DNA of 64,000 nucleotides from the NCBI GenBank assembly GCA_023407575.1, contig JAEYLX010000006.1, forward strand, positions 124,001 to 188,000, written 5' to 3'. The notes under the pieces were generated by a model. That model made no database searches, was not told where the DNA came from, and saw only the letters and a list, made by a program, of their open reading frames with translations. This DNA comes from Bacillota bacterium (GTDB lineage: Bacteria; Bacillota; Clostridia; Lachnospirales; Lachnospiraceae). A program made the translations under genes and the position numbers. Shown piece by piece: positions 9,240 through 16,927 of the stretch (its first letter is position 1; each line of letters opens with the position of its first letter).

Positions 9240-10448
9240 TTATACTTTTCTTTCAAAATTCATGAGGTCTTGTAGGATGCGGACAGCACCGTTAAATCCT
9301 AATAGAGGTGTATATCGATAAAAATTATAGCTATCCATATTAGGATTAGCAATTTGAAGGAAATGCTTATCACCGCTCATTCTATGAAGAACATCATCCC
9401 CCATAACCATATGATAATCCTTTTTCAGCTCTTCTTTTAGCATAGCCTCTGTTGGTTTTGCCTTGATTGCTTCTGGTAGGTTTGCCATCTCATGCTTTAT
9501 ATATAAGGTTGCTGCGTTTAGTCCTAACTCCTCCATAAATACTTTTAAGCCAAGTACGGTATCATATTCACCGTACAGAAGAACTTCCTTGCTGGTAAAA
9601 TTAGTAATGTACCTCCGGTAATTAGAGCTATGCTCTTTTATTTCCTCTGCTTTCCCTTTGACATAATCCATATTGACTTTCTTCTCAAAAACCTGTGCGA
9701 TTTCCTTTAACCATGCAAGGGTAGCACAACCTCCATAAGGTCGTCCATATACATATGGAATATTAAAATGCTCTTTCATATATTCAGCGCATTTTAACCC
9801 TTCTCTTCTTATAACAATATTATACTTTGCCTTTGCAGCTTGTTCAATTTCTTCTACTGAAGTATAAGCAGTAAAGCAGGTATTTAACTTCATACCAAAG
9901 GTCTCGTGAAGTATATTCTCAATTTCAGTTCTATCACTTAGAAAATTGTAGCTGTCAATGGTACAGCCGATGATATTATAGAGATTTTCTTCCGAAGCAT
10001 TCTCCTTCGTCATTGTTTCCACCAGTAATGTCAGTGCCTGCTCTACCCCTAGGTTGTAATCCCCATCATAGCCTCCTGTGGATACTGGAATTAACTTAGC
10101 CTTTACTTCCTGCTGCATTTCCAGACAAATACTTTCTATATCAATACCGATTAAGGCGGATACACTTGATGCCATAACAAAAATGTATTTTGGCTGATGT
10201 GTCCCATCCACCTCTTTTATGGCTCCAGACAGTTTTTCATGCCTTCCAAAGGTAATATCCACTTCGGATATATGCGTGGTATACACATTCATTTTGTGCT
10301 CAGCATTCAGCTCCATTACACCCTCTATGGCAAAATGTGTAGTGCCAGCTGGCCCAAATTCTATGACATAGCATTCTGAAACACTGGTAAGTGTCCATAG
10401 AAATCCCATTCGGTCCGATGGAACAGGGAAATATTTTGAAAGTGCCAT
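9240..10448 (-). CDS. NifK-like (oxidoreductase component 1) subunit of a nitrogenase-like enzyme
   Basis: A 402-residue member of the NifD/NifK/BchN/BchB/CfbD superfamily, shorter than true NifK (~520). Conserved blocks include SVSECYVIEFGPAGTTHF (Cys26 at a P-cluster ligand position) and ASSVSALIGIDIESI, where Ser95 stands where the third cluster cysteine would be. The cysteine equivalent to the first ligand is also absent. Together with the three cysteines of the partner, this predicts one shared [4Fe-4S] cluster per heterodimer. IPYVYGRPYGGCATLAW and the LLYGEYDTVLGLKVF block mark the second and third Rossmann-like domains. It overlaps the NifD-like stop by one base. The substrate is unknown; a reductase of a tetrapyrrole-like or sulfur/metal compound is possible. 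Confidence 0.8.
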   Translation of the reverse strand: MALSKYFPVPSDRMGFLWTLTSVSECYVIEFGPAGTTHFAIEGVMELNAEHKMNVYTTHISEVDITFGRHEKLSGAIKEVDGTHQPKYIFVMASSVSALIGIDIESICLEMQQEVKAKLIPVSTGGYDGDYNLGVEQALTLLVETMTKENASEENLYNIIGCTIDSYNFLSDRTEIENILHETFGMKLNTCFTAYTSVEEIEQAAKAKYNIVIRREGLKCAEYMKEHFNIPYVYGRPYGGCATLAWLKEIAQVFEKKVNMDYVKGKAEEIKEHSSNYRRYITNFTSKEVLLYGEYDTVLGLKVFMEELGLNAATLYIKHEMANLPEAIKAKPTEAMLKEELKKDYHMVMGDDVLHRMSGDKHFLQIANPNMDSYNFYRYTPLLGFNGAVRILQDLMNFERKV

Positions 10449-11986
10449 TATTTATGCCCTCCTTTGGATACCAGCTTTGCTATAGCCAGAGGCATTCCCT
10501 TGGCTACTGCCCTTGCCATTTCCGGAGTAAGTCCATTTTTGTCCAACCCGGTTTCCTGTGTATTCTCATCTTTATCTGCAAATTCTGCTAGTTCCTCTAA
10601 ATAACTATCAATTCCTTTACTCTGGGGCCTGTTACCTTTTCCCATCATGCCTACTCCCATTGGGGAAACTCCTCCCTGTGACAGACCAGCCATGCTTATC
10701 ATACCAACAGGTATTTCAGGGAACTGAACTGCTCTTTCATATATGGCAATCATTTTGTTAAGGAACTCTATGGGAACTTCATAACCTATTTTAGTTGTAA
10801 CCTCATCCGTAGTTATCTGAACAATACCCTTCTTATGTAATGCCATGGGATTCTCATGTCCCAAATAAATATTGGGCTTTAGAATATCATAAACCTCCTG
10901 CATTGGCGAAATATTAGCGATTTGAGATATATACGGATTATATCCTCTTGTCAGTATTTGGTCCATATCCTGACGTTCTTCCTCATAGTATTCACGAACC
11001 TGTATAAACAGGGGTATTAACCCAAGACTGCATAAATAATCGGATACCTCAAAGGCCATCATTGGAGTATTTCCATAAATAAAGCTTTTCCCGGAAAATA
11101 ATTCTCTTGCCCTTTGCTCCAGCTCCAGCAGCTTTTGTTGCCTTTCTTCTAAATGTGAAATAATATGAATACCCAGAACCTCCTCGATTTTTTTGTATTC
11201 CAGGTCAATACGCTCTTTTGACAGATGCCTTCCAAAATACACATATGGTATAGAAAGTCTCTTTTCCATCAACCTGGCAAGGGGAAGGGCTGTAAAATCC
11301 GTTACCACATTCAGTCCTGCGCTGGCGGCCTTTTCAATATCACTTATGGTACAGTTAGAAGGAATAATACTATGAATGTTGATTCCTTCCTGTTCGAGTA
11401 CGCAGATTACCTCTGTATTTTCCACTCCCTGCTTTCTATGACCCAATATATTAATGCTTTTTTCTTCCATATCCGTTTTCTTCATTAAACCTATAAGGGA
11501 AGTAAGTGCCCTCTCCATACCTGGAATATGGCTCCCACATTTAAAATGCTCTGTTTTTACCAGCAACAGATGTGCCTTGGTTTCCCCTTCCTGTTCTATA
11601 AATAAGCCCTCTATATCTTCTCCGATTACTTCTAGCACACAGGTAGTTACCACCATAATTGCAGCCGGCTTCTCCTCACGTTCTATCTGATGAATTGCCT
11701 TCATCACTTTGTCCCCACACCCAAAGGTTAAATCATTTTTACCAATAACCAGAGAATAGAAATTATCTTTTCCTTTCTGATTGTTATAGGCAAACCCTTT
11801 ACTATAGTAAGTGCACTCTCCTGTACCCACCACAAGAACTACCAAATCCGATATAAAGGATGCAATCATAGCAACGCCAAACAGAGGACAATGAGTACCG
11901 GGGAATTTTGCATAGGACAGCGCTTTAATATCCTCATTACTCCTCACCTCTGCTAATCGGTTGATTGCAGTATTCAAATTAATCAT
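10448..11986 (-). CDS. NifD-like (oxidoreductase component 1) subunit of a nitrogenase-like enzyme
   Basis: A 512-residue NifD/BchN-superfamily protein. Cluster-ligand cysteines are visible at Cys33 (GTHCPLFG), Cys58 (GTGECTYY) and Cys116 (VTTCVLEVIGEDIE), matching the three P-cluster cysteines of NifD. SFIYGNTPMMAFEVSDYL starts the third domain. FeMo-cofactor ligands typical of NifD (the His/Cys of the active site) are not evident. The C-terminal ~75 residues are an extension: a Gly/Met-rich stretch (SMAGLSQGGVSPMGVGMMG) then a helical tail with LTPEMARAVAKGMPLAIAKL, reminiscent of the PCP_red-type tail of protochlorophyllide reductase subunits (weak). It overlaps the ABC ATPase gene by eight bases, so translation is coupled. 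Confidence 0.82.
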   Translation of the reverse strand: MINLNTAINRLAEVRSNEDIKALSYAKFPGTHCPLFGVAMIASFISDLVVLVVGTGECTYYSKGFAYNNQKGKDNFYSLVIGKNDLTFGCGDKVMKAIHQIEREEKPAAIMVVTTCVLEVIGEDIEGLFIEQEGETKAHLLLVKTEHFKCGSHIPGMERALTSLIGLMKKTDMEEKSINILGHRKQGVENTEVICVLEQEGINIHSIIPSNCTISDIEKAASAGLNVVTDFTALPLARLMEKRLSIPYVYFGRHLSKERIDLEYKKIEEVLGIHIISHLEERQQKLLELEQRARELFSGKSFIYGNTPMMAFEVSDYLCSLGLIPLFIQVREYYEEERQDMDQILTRGYNPYISQIANISPMQEVYDILKPNIYLGHENPMALHKKGIVQITTDEVTTKIGYEVPIEFLNKMIAIYERAVQFPEIPVGMISMAGLSQGGVSPMGVGMMGKGNRPQSKGIDSYLEELAEFADKDENTQETGLDKNGLTPEMARAVAKGMPLAIAKLVSKGGHK

Positions 11987-12785
11987 GCTGCGTTACCTCC
12001 TTCGTGTTTTTACTGATTTTCACAGGGTAGATTGCAAAACCTCCCATGTTTATATCATTCGTAATGAACGCATCTACCTGGTAAACATAACGTATTAACT
12101 CCCGGGTCAATACCTCTTCTGGTTTCCCATTCACCACCAAATCCCCATTCTTCAACACAATTACCCGATCGGAATATCTTGCTGCATGTGCCAGATCATG
12201 AAGTACCATTATGATAGTAAGCCCCAATCGGCGATTGAGGTCCTTTAGCAGTTCCATTACCTCAATCTGATGGCATATATCTAAATAAGTGGTTGGCTCA
12301 TCTAACATTAACACCTTGGGTTCCTGTGCCAGAGCCAGAGCAATCCATACCCTTTGACGCTCACCACCGGATAGTGTTGCTACCCGCTTCTCACACAAGC
12401 TCTCCAAATTAGTTTCTCTTATGGCCCATTCGATAATTTCCTCATCCCGCTCATCCTTTTGTTCATACCATTTCTTGTGAGGCAATCTTCCATAATAAAT
12501 AATGTCTCTCACCGTAAAGTCCTCCGGACTTTGATTTACCTGTGACAGTACTGACATTTTCTTCGCTACTTCCTTTACCCCCATCTTTTCCATATTAAGG
12601 CTGTCCAGATAGACCGTTCCTTCCTGGTGGGAGATAAATTTAGCAATGGCGTTTAATATGGTTGATTTTCCAGAGCCATTCGGTCCTAAAATAGAAACTA
12701 TTTCTCCCTTTGTTACTTCAAAGGAAAAGTTATGTATTACTTCATGTTTTTCGTATTTTACTTTCAAATTATCTATTTTTATCAT
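11979..12785 (-). CDS. ABC transporter ATP-binding protein, iron-siderophore/cobalamin/heme (FecE/BtuD) type
   Basis: A 268-residue ATPase with Walker A GPNGSGKST (near residue 34), Q-loop LSQVNQSPED, signature LSGGERQR, Walker B VLMLDEPTTYLD and switch His in VLHDLAHAARYSD. The spacing and the Q-loop to signature region match the FepC/BtuD class of metal-chelate importers. It abuts the permease (one-base overlap) and overlaps the NifD-like gene, so importer and reductase are expressed together. This suggests that the enzyme's substrate or metal comes in through this transporter. Confidence 0.92.
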   Translation of the reverse strand: MIKIDNLKVKYEKHEVIHNFSFEVTKGEIVSILGPNGSGKSTILNAIAKFISHQEGTVYLDSLNMEKMGVKEVAKKMSVLSQVNQSPEDFTVRDIIYYGRLPHKKWYEQKDERDEEIIEWAIRETNLESLCEKRVATLSGGERQRVWIALALAQEPKVLMLDEPTTYLDICHQIEVMELLKDLNRRLGLTIIMVLHDLAHAARYSDRVIVLKNGDLVVNGKPEEVLTRELIRYVYQVDAFITNDINMGGFAIYPVKISKNTKEVTQHD

Positions 12786-13780
12786 TATCTGGCTCCTCTT
12801 CTTAATAAGTATAGGAAGAAAGGTGCTCCTACGATCGCCATAATAAGTCCCACCGGCAATTCAATGGGGCTAACAATGGTTCTTGCAAAGGTATCCCCTA
12901 ACAAAACAAGAATACTGCCAGATATCATTGACATTGGTAATAAAAAAGTATGATCCGAGCCAACAATTAATCTTGCAATATGCGGAACTGCAATTCCGAC
13001 AAATCCAATTGGTCCCGTAATTGCCACCGATATACCAGCTAGAAATACTGCAAGGACAGAAAGCAGCAAACGATAGATATTGGTATTTACCCCAACATTT
13101 GCTGCCATTTTATCTCCAAGTTGAAGTGCATTGGCATATCGAATGCAAAATAGAGACGCTGTAAGACCCACTGAACTATAGATTGCAAGAGTTGTAATAT
13201 CTCCCCAGCCCTTCCCCACAAGACTACCATTCATCCAGGCAATTACTCCTTGAATACGATCACTATAAAGCACGGACAAAAGAGAGGTACCACTTCCCAA
13301 AATAGCATTTACAGCAATACCTGCAAGTATAATACGCATTGGCTTAATTCCATTTTTCCAAGCCAACAAGTAAATCATAAAACAGGCAATCATGCCTCCA
13401 ACAAATGCTGCAATTGGAACCAAATAAGTAAGTCCAGGAAATAGCATCATGATAAAAATTGCCACAAGGCTTGCTCCCGCATTTACTCCAGTAAGACCTG
13501 GATCTGCTAACGGATTCTGCATAACAGCCTGCAAAAGTGTTCCCGACACAGCAAGATTTGCCCCAACCAAAATAGATACTAAGACTCGGGGCAATCTTAC
13601 GTTTATAATTATATTCTGGGAGAGTTCGGAGCCGTTACCCATTAAGGTTGCAACTATTTCTTTGTAGTCTATTTTCACACTGCCAAACCGCATCGCTGTA
13701 ACTATTAGGAGTAGCAAAGCAATGGCCGTCACTACAATAACCATAACTTTTTTTCGATTTTTCTTCACGCAATCCTCCAC
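12785..13780 (-). CDS. ABC transporter permease, FecCD/BtuC family
   Basis: A 331-residue polytopic membrane protein (about nine to ten hydrophobic segments) with family hallmarks: RLPRVLVSILVGANLAVSGTLLQAVMQNPLADPGLTGVNAGAS near the N-terminus and GPIGFVGIAVPHIARL near residue 250. The family transports ferric siderophores, heme and vitamin B12 as a homodimer with a binding protein and ATPase, both adjacent. A six-base gap separates it from the binding-protein gene. Confidence 0.93.
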   Translation of the reverse strand: MEDCVKKNRKKVMVIVVTAIALLLLIVTAMRFGSVKIDYKEIVATLMGNGSELSQNIIINVRLPRVLVSILVGANLAVSGTLLQAVMQNPLADPGLTGVNAGASLVAIFIMMLFPGLTYLVPIAAFVGGMIACFMIYLLAWKNGIKPMRIILAGIAVNAILGSGTSLLSVLYSDRIQGVIAWMNGSLVGKGWGDITTLAIYSSVGLTASLFCIRYANALQLGDKMAANVGVNTNIYRLLLSVLAVFLAGISVAITGPIGFVGIAVPHIARLIVGSDHTFLLPMSMISGSILVLLGDTFARTIVSPIELPVGLIMAIVGAPFFLYLLRRGAR

Positions 13781-13786
13781 AAACCT

Positions 13787-14659
13787 TTATTCACCATAAA
13801 GCATATTGGCTAGTATTTTTGGCGCATCAATCGCATTATAGTTCGCTGTTACACCAAAATATGTAGTATCCAAGTCATATACCCGCCCATCCTGAACTGC
13901 TTTGATTGATTGCCAGAAAGGTTTTGAGAACTCCACTTCAAATGCCTTAGCTGTTTCTTCCGGATCCGCATGAGAAAGCCGAAGTATAACCTCCGGATTC
14001 AGTTCAGCAAGCTTTTCACGGTCAAAGGTAACATAGGCATCTCCAAGTCCCATTCCATCAGTTATATTCTCTGCTCCCAGCATATCCACTACACTTCCTG
14101 CATAGGAAGCGTCCGTTGCCAACATAAACATCGCAGTAGTTCCAAATATTACGGCAACTCTTGGCTGTGTTTTACCTTCTGCCATCTGAATTGCCTCCTC
14201 CCGCTTATTTTCAATATCAGCAGTAACTTCCTTAGCCTTTTCTTCCAATCCAAGGAGACTTGCCAAATAGTTAATATTTTGTTCAACGGAATCATAGGAG
14301 TTATTATCTAATAAAACTAGTTCCACCTCTTTGCCATAAAACATCTCTTCCAGTGTTACCTTCATTGTACTATCCGCTACAAAAATATCCGGGGTACAGG
14401 CAAGCACCAGCTCCAGGTTTGGTGTCATTGGCAATCCAATTTCCTGTTTCCCTTTATATTTTTCTGGCAATTCCTTCTCCGTTGTAGGAATCCCCACAAC
14501 ATCTACCTCCAGGGCATTTAAGTACTGAGCTGCTGCCACAGTTCCTGCTACAATTCTTTTTTCAACCTGAACCGTTTCCTCTACTTTCGCTGTCTTGCTG
14601 CATGCAGTAAAACTAAAGCTGAGCAGCAAAACCATCGTAAGAGCAATTATTCTTTTCAT
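13787..14659 (-). CDS. Substrate-binding lipoprotein of an iron-complex/cobalamin-type ABC transporter (FecB/BtuF family)
   Basis: The start is taken as ATG 14659 (MKRIIALTMVL), giving a typical lipoprotein signal; the earlier in-frame ATG at 14707 would add 16 polar residues. The lipobox SFTAC places the lipidated Cys near residue 20. The body is a PF01497-type bilobal binding protein (RIVAGTVAAAQYLNALEVDVVGIPT; ILRLSHADPEETAKAF; VQDGRVYDLDTTYFG). It is the extracytoplasmic receptor for the adjacent permease/ATPase. The 227 bases upstream hold a structured element that could separate its expression from that of the NifH-like gene. Confidence 0.9.
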   Translation of the reverse strand: MKRIIALTMVLLLSFSFTACSKTAKVEETVQVEKRIVAGTVAAAQYLNALEVDVVGIPTTEKELPEKYKGKQEIGLPMTPNLELVLACTPDIFVADSTMKVTLEEMFYGKEVELVLLDNNSYDSVEQNINYLASLLGLEEKAKEVTADIENKREEAIQMAEGKTQPRVAVIFGTTAMFMLATDASYAGSVVDMLGAENITDGMGLGDAYVTFDREKLAELNPEVILRLSHADPEETAKAFEVEFSKPFWQSIKAVQDGRVYDLDTTYFGVTANYNAIDAPKILANMLYGE

Positions 14660-14706
14660 ATGAAAGGATCCTTTCCACTTTATAACAACGTAATTATGGT
14701 TTACCA

Positions 14707-14879
14707 CAAAAGCCTTTATAAACTAAAGCAGATGAAAATGGCTGTATTTATATTCAGAAGGCGCAGACCGGCCATGTAGGAATTTCCTGGGTTTTTAGGC
14801 AATTTCCACATGGGTAAAGCAAGTCCAGATGAATATAGATACAGTTGTATTCATCTACCTTAGTCTTGATTAGCTTTTG
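14707..14879 (+). ncRNA. Structured element, copy 1 of 2 (family unknown; strand uncertain)
   Basis: Nested inverted repeats fold as follows: CAAAAGC / GCTTTTG outer stem; GATGAA / TTCATC; a 14-bp stem (CTGTATTTATATTC with GAATATAGATACAG); a two-sided internal loop; and a terminal stem CCATGTaGGAAUU / AAUUuCCaCATGG. The internal loop sides, GGCGCAGACCGG (14760-14771) and GGTAAAGCAAGTCCAGATG, are almost identical in the second copy at 58 kb, while the stems differ by compensating changes. G-U pairs favour the plus strand, which would make it antisense to the operon, but a minus-strand operon element is not excluded. Confidence 0.65.
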
Positions 14880-14886
14880 ACTCTAA

Positions 14887-15630
14887 TTAATTGTCCATTA
14901 TCTTTTTTGCCAGTTCTTCATAGACAGCATATAGTTCGGAACCATAGAATTCTTCTGCTATCGTATGACCTTTATTTTCTGCCTCTTGAATTGACGGATG
15001 CCTTGGTACCTCATGAAATACTGTGGTTTCAATTTCTGTTGCAAGCTTATTTACTAACTCTTTTTCATTTTCAACATTCTTGCTATTAAGAATTAGACCT
15101 TTGACTCTTGCATAGCCTCTACTTTTAAACTGATTAACTGCTGTTGAAATATTTGATGCTGCATACATTGACATCATCTCTCCGCTTGTAACGATATAGA
15201 CATCCTCTGCATAGCCGTTACGAATGGGCATAGCAAATCCTCCGCACACAACATCCCCCAGAACATCATAAATAACAATGTCCGGTTGATGTATTTCAAA
15301 AGCATTAAGCTCCTCCAGTTTTTCAAAGGCAGTTATAATTCCACGCCCGGCACAACCAATACCGGGCGTGGGACCACCAGCTTCCACGCATAAAACTCCA
15401 TTATAACCCTCGATCACTATATCGCTTAAAGTTACCTGATTATCTTCTTTTAAAAGATTTAATACCGTTGGAATAATTATACCCTGGCATAAATTTTTCG
15501 TAGAATCTGCTTTTGGATCACAGCCAATTTGCATTACTTTATATCCCAAATGGGAAAGGGCTGCTGAAACATTAGAGGTAGTGGTTGATTTACCAATACC
15601 ACCCTTCCCATAGATTGCTATTCTTTTCAA
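14887..15630 (-). CDS. NifH-like [4Fe-4S] ATP-dependent reductase (component 2)
   Basis: A 247-residue P-loop protein of the NifH/BchL/CfbC superfamily, slightly shorter than NifH. The Walker A GKGGIGKST is at residues 8-16. The two [4Fe-4S] ligands that bridge the homodimer are present: Cys93 in GIGCAGRGI and Cys129 in DVLGDVVCGGFAMPIR. Both switch regions are intact, so ATP-driven electron transfer to the NifD/NifK-like pair is expected. It follows the surface-protein genes by 16 bases, and is separated from the importer by the structured element. Function as nitrogenase reductase is unlikely without nifB/E/N. Confidence 0.9.
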   Translation of the reverse strand: MKRIAIYGKGGIGKSTTTSNVSAALSHLGYKVMQIGCDPKADSTKNLCQGIIIPTVLNLLKEDNQVTLSDIVIEGYNGVLCVEAGGPTPGIGCAGRGIITAFEKLEELNAFEIHQPDIVIYDVLGDVVCGGFAMPIRNGYAEDVYIVTSGEMMSMYAASNISTAVNQFKSRGYARVKGLILNSKNVENEKELVNKLATEIETTVFHEVPRHPSIQEAENKGHTIAEEFYGSELYAVYEELAKKIMDN

Positions 15631-15646
15631 GTGTTACCTCCACGTA

Positions 15647-16915
15647 TTACTTATTGGCAAATTTCTTTCTTGTACCTATGTATAGGGTAGCGAAACCTAT
15701 CATAACCAGACCTGCATAGATAACCATATCACTGGCATCTCCTGTCTTAGGAATATCATTCGCTTCATTTTCCGCAGCACTATCATCTGTGTCAATTACA
15801 TTATTATCTTCACTATTCTCTGTACCACTTTCTGTATTACTATCTGTACTATTCTCTACACTACTTTCTTCACTATTTTCTATATTATCCGTTTCGTTTT
15901 CTATCTCATTATTTGAGTGATTACTACTTGAAGTACTATTATCAACCTCTGAAGCACTTTCTTCCTCTGCACTAGTATCCGTACTCGTTGCAGTATCTTT
16001 ATCTTCTTCGTTAACTGCTGTGGTATGTAAGGTATAAGTTAACCTCTCGCTGCCATCTTTGAGAATTGTAAATACACCATTTTCAAATTCTACTGTACAG
16101 CCAATTCCTGCAAAGCCTTCCTTCACCTTATCCGCCACTGCTGCCTGAACCTCATCAGTACAATCTAAAAGATAAGTTTCACCTGCCTTTGTAACCGTGA
16201 TAACCACCGTACCAGCTGTCATATCAACACTACTAGCTGCTTCTACGCCCATTAAGGTACCAACTTCACGAATACAACGCCACATTGCACCAGAGCCTGC
16301 AGGACTTCCACCAGCTGCAGCATATTCCGCTATAAGTGTATCAATCATATCCTTTTCTCTATCTGTTAAAGCAGGAATATATGCATTAAGATAGATTCTA
16401 GTGGTGCTAATAGGCTTTACAGTTGTTAATTTTATTGCTGCGAATTCTGCACCAGACTTTTCAATTTTTATAGTTCCTTCACTGATGGCAGCTGATAATC
16501 CGATGGAAGAAAGTGAGGATACCAGATATGATTCAAAGCTCGCTTTTTGTTCCTCTGTAAGTTTGTAATATTGTTTAATTACATCCGTTGCTGGTTGAAC
16601 TCCATTTACCTGATTTTCGCCAGCTTCTGCTACTTGCCCAGCTTTACGAAGATTTGCATAGCCCGTCATAAGTGTCATCATTTGAATAGAGCCATCACTA
16701 TAACCTGCTTTTACATGTTCTTTGATTAAATTTCTTGTTTCCGCATTAATGCCAAACACATAATATTCCATATAATCGCTAAAGCATTGTGAGAAGCCTT
16801 CTGCATCCTGTGTATATCCCCCCATGTCAGGTGCTTTTTCAAGAGCAAAAGCGCTCCAAGCTGGTAATGCAAAAATAAGTACAAGTGTTATTAAAAATAA
16901 ACCTATCTTTTTCAT
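15647..16915 (-). CDS. Cell-wall-anchored surface protein with two copies-type domain and variant sorting signal
   Basis: 422 residues. The signal peptide (GLFLITLVLIFALPAWSAFA) is followed by two ~110-residue domains, an acidic Ser/Thr/Asn/Glu-rich linker (~residues 295-385) and a sortase-type tail: IPKTG at residue 388, a hydrophobic segment, then RKKFANK. The second domain contains GSPAGSGAMWRCIREVG, nearly the same as in the neighbour. The first domain shares a NLRKAGQ block with it. The family is unknown to me. Its position ahead of nifH-like and importer genes suggests a surface receptor for the imported compound. The single Cys in WRCIRE could be a ligand site (speculative). Confidence 0.75.
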   Translation of the reverse strand: MKKIGLFLITLVLIFALPAWSAFALEKAPDMGGYTQDAEGFSQCFSDYMEYYVFGINAETRNLIKEHVKAGYSDGSIQMMTLMTGYANLRKAGQVAEAGENQVNGVQPATDVIKQYYKLTEEQKASFESYLVSSLSSIGLSAAISEGTIKIEKSGAEFAAIKLTTVKPISTTRIYLNAYIPALTDREKDMIDTLIAEYAAAGGSPAGSGAMWRCIREVGTLMGVEAASSVDMTAGTVVITVTKAGETYLLDCTDEVQAAVADKVKEGFAGIGCTVEFENGVFTILKDGSERLTYTLHTTAVNEEDKDTATSTDTSAEEESASEVDNSTSSSNHSNNEIENETDNIENSEESSVENSTDSNTESGTENSEDNNVIDTDDSAAENEANDIPKTGDASDMVIYAGLVMIGFATLYIGTRKKFANK

Positions 16916-16927
16916 ACTATAATCTCC

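Noticed and set aside
14707..14879. A cobalamin (AdoCbl) riboswitch ahead of the importer genes
   Set aside because: The importer type and a loose GGUNAA..AAGUCC resemblance suggested it, but the GCCACUG core and B12 box are not seen, and pairing favours the other strand.
9240..15630. A nitrogen-fixation (nif) cluster
   Set aside because: The H/D/K-like proteins lack the full P-cluster and cofactor ligands, the subunits are short, and no nifB, nifE or nifN is present. Nitrogenase-like is the safer call.
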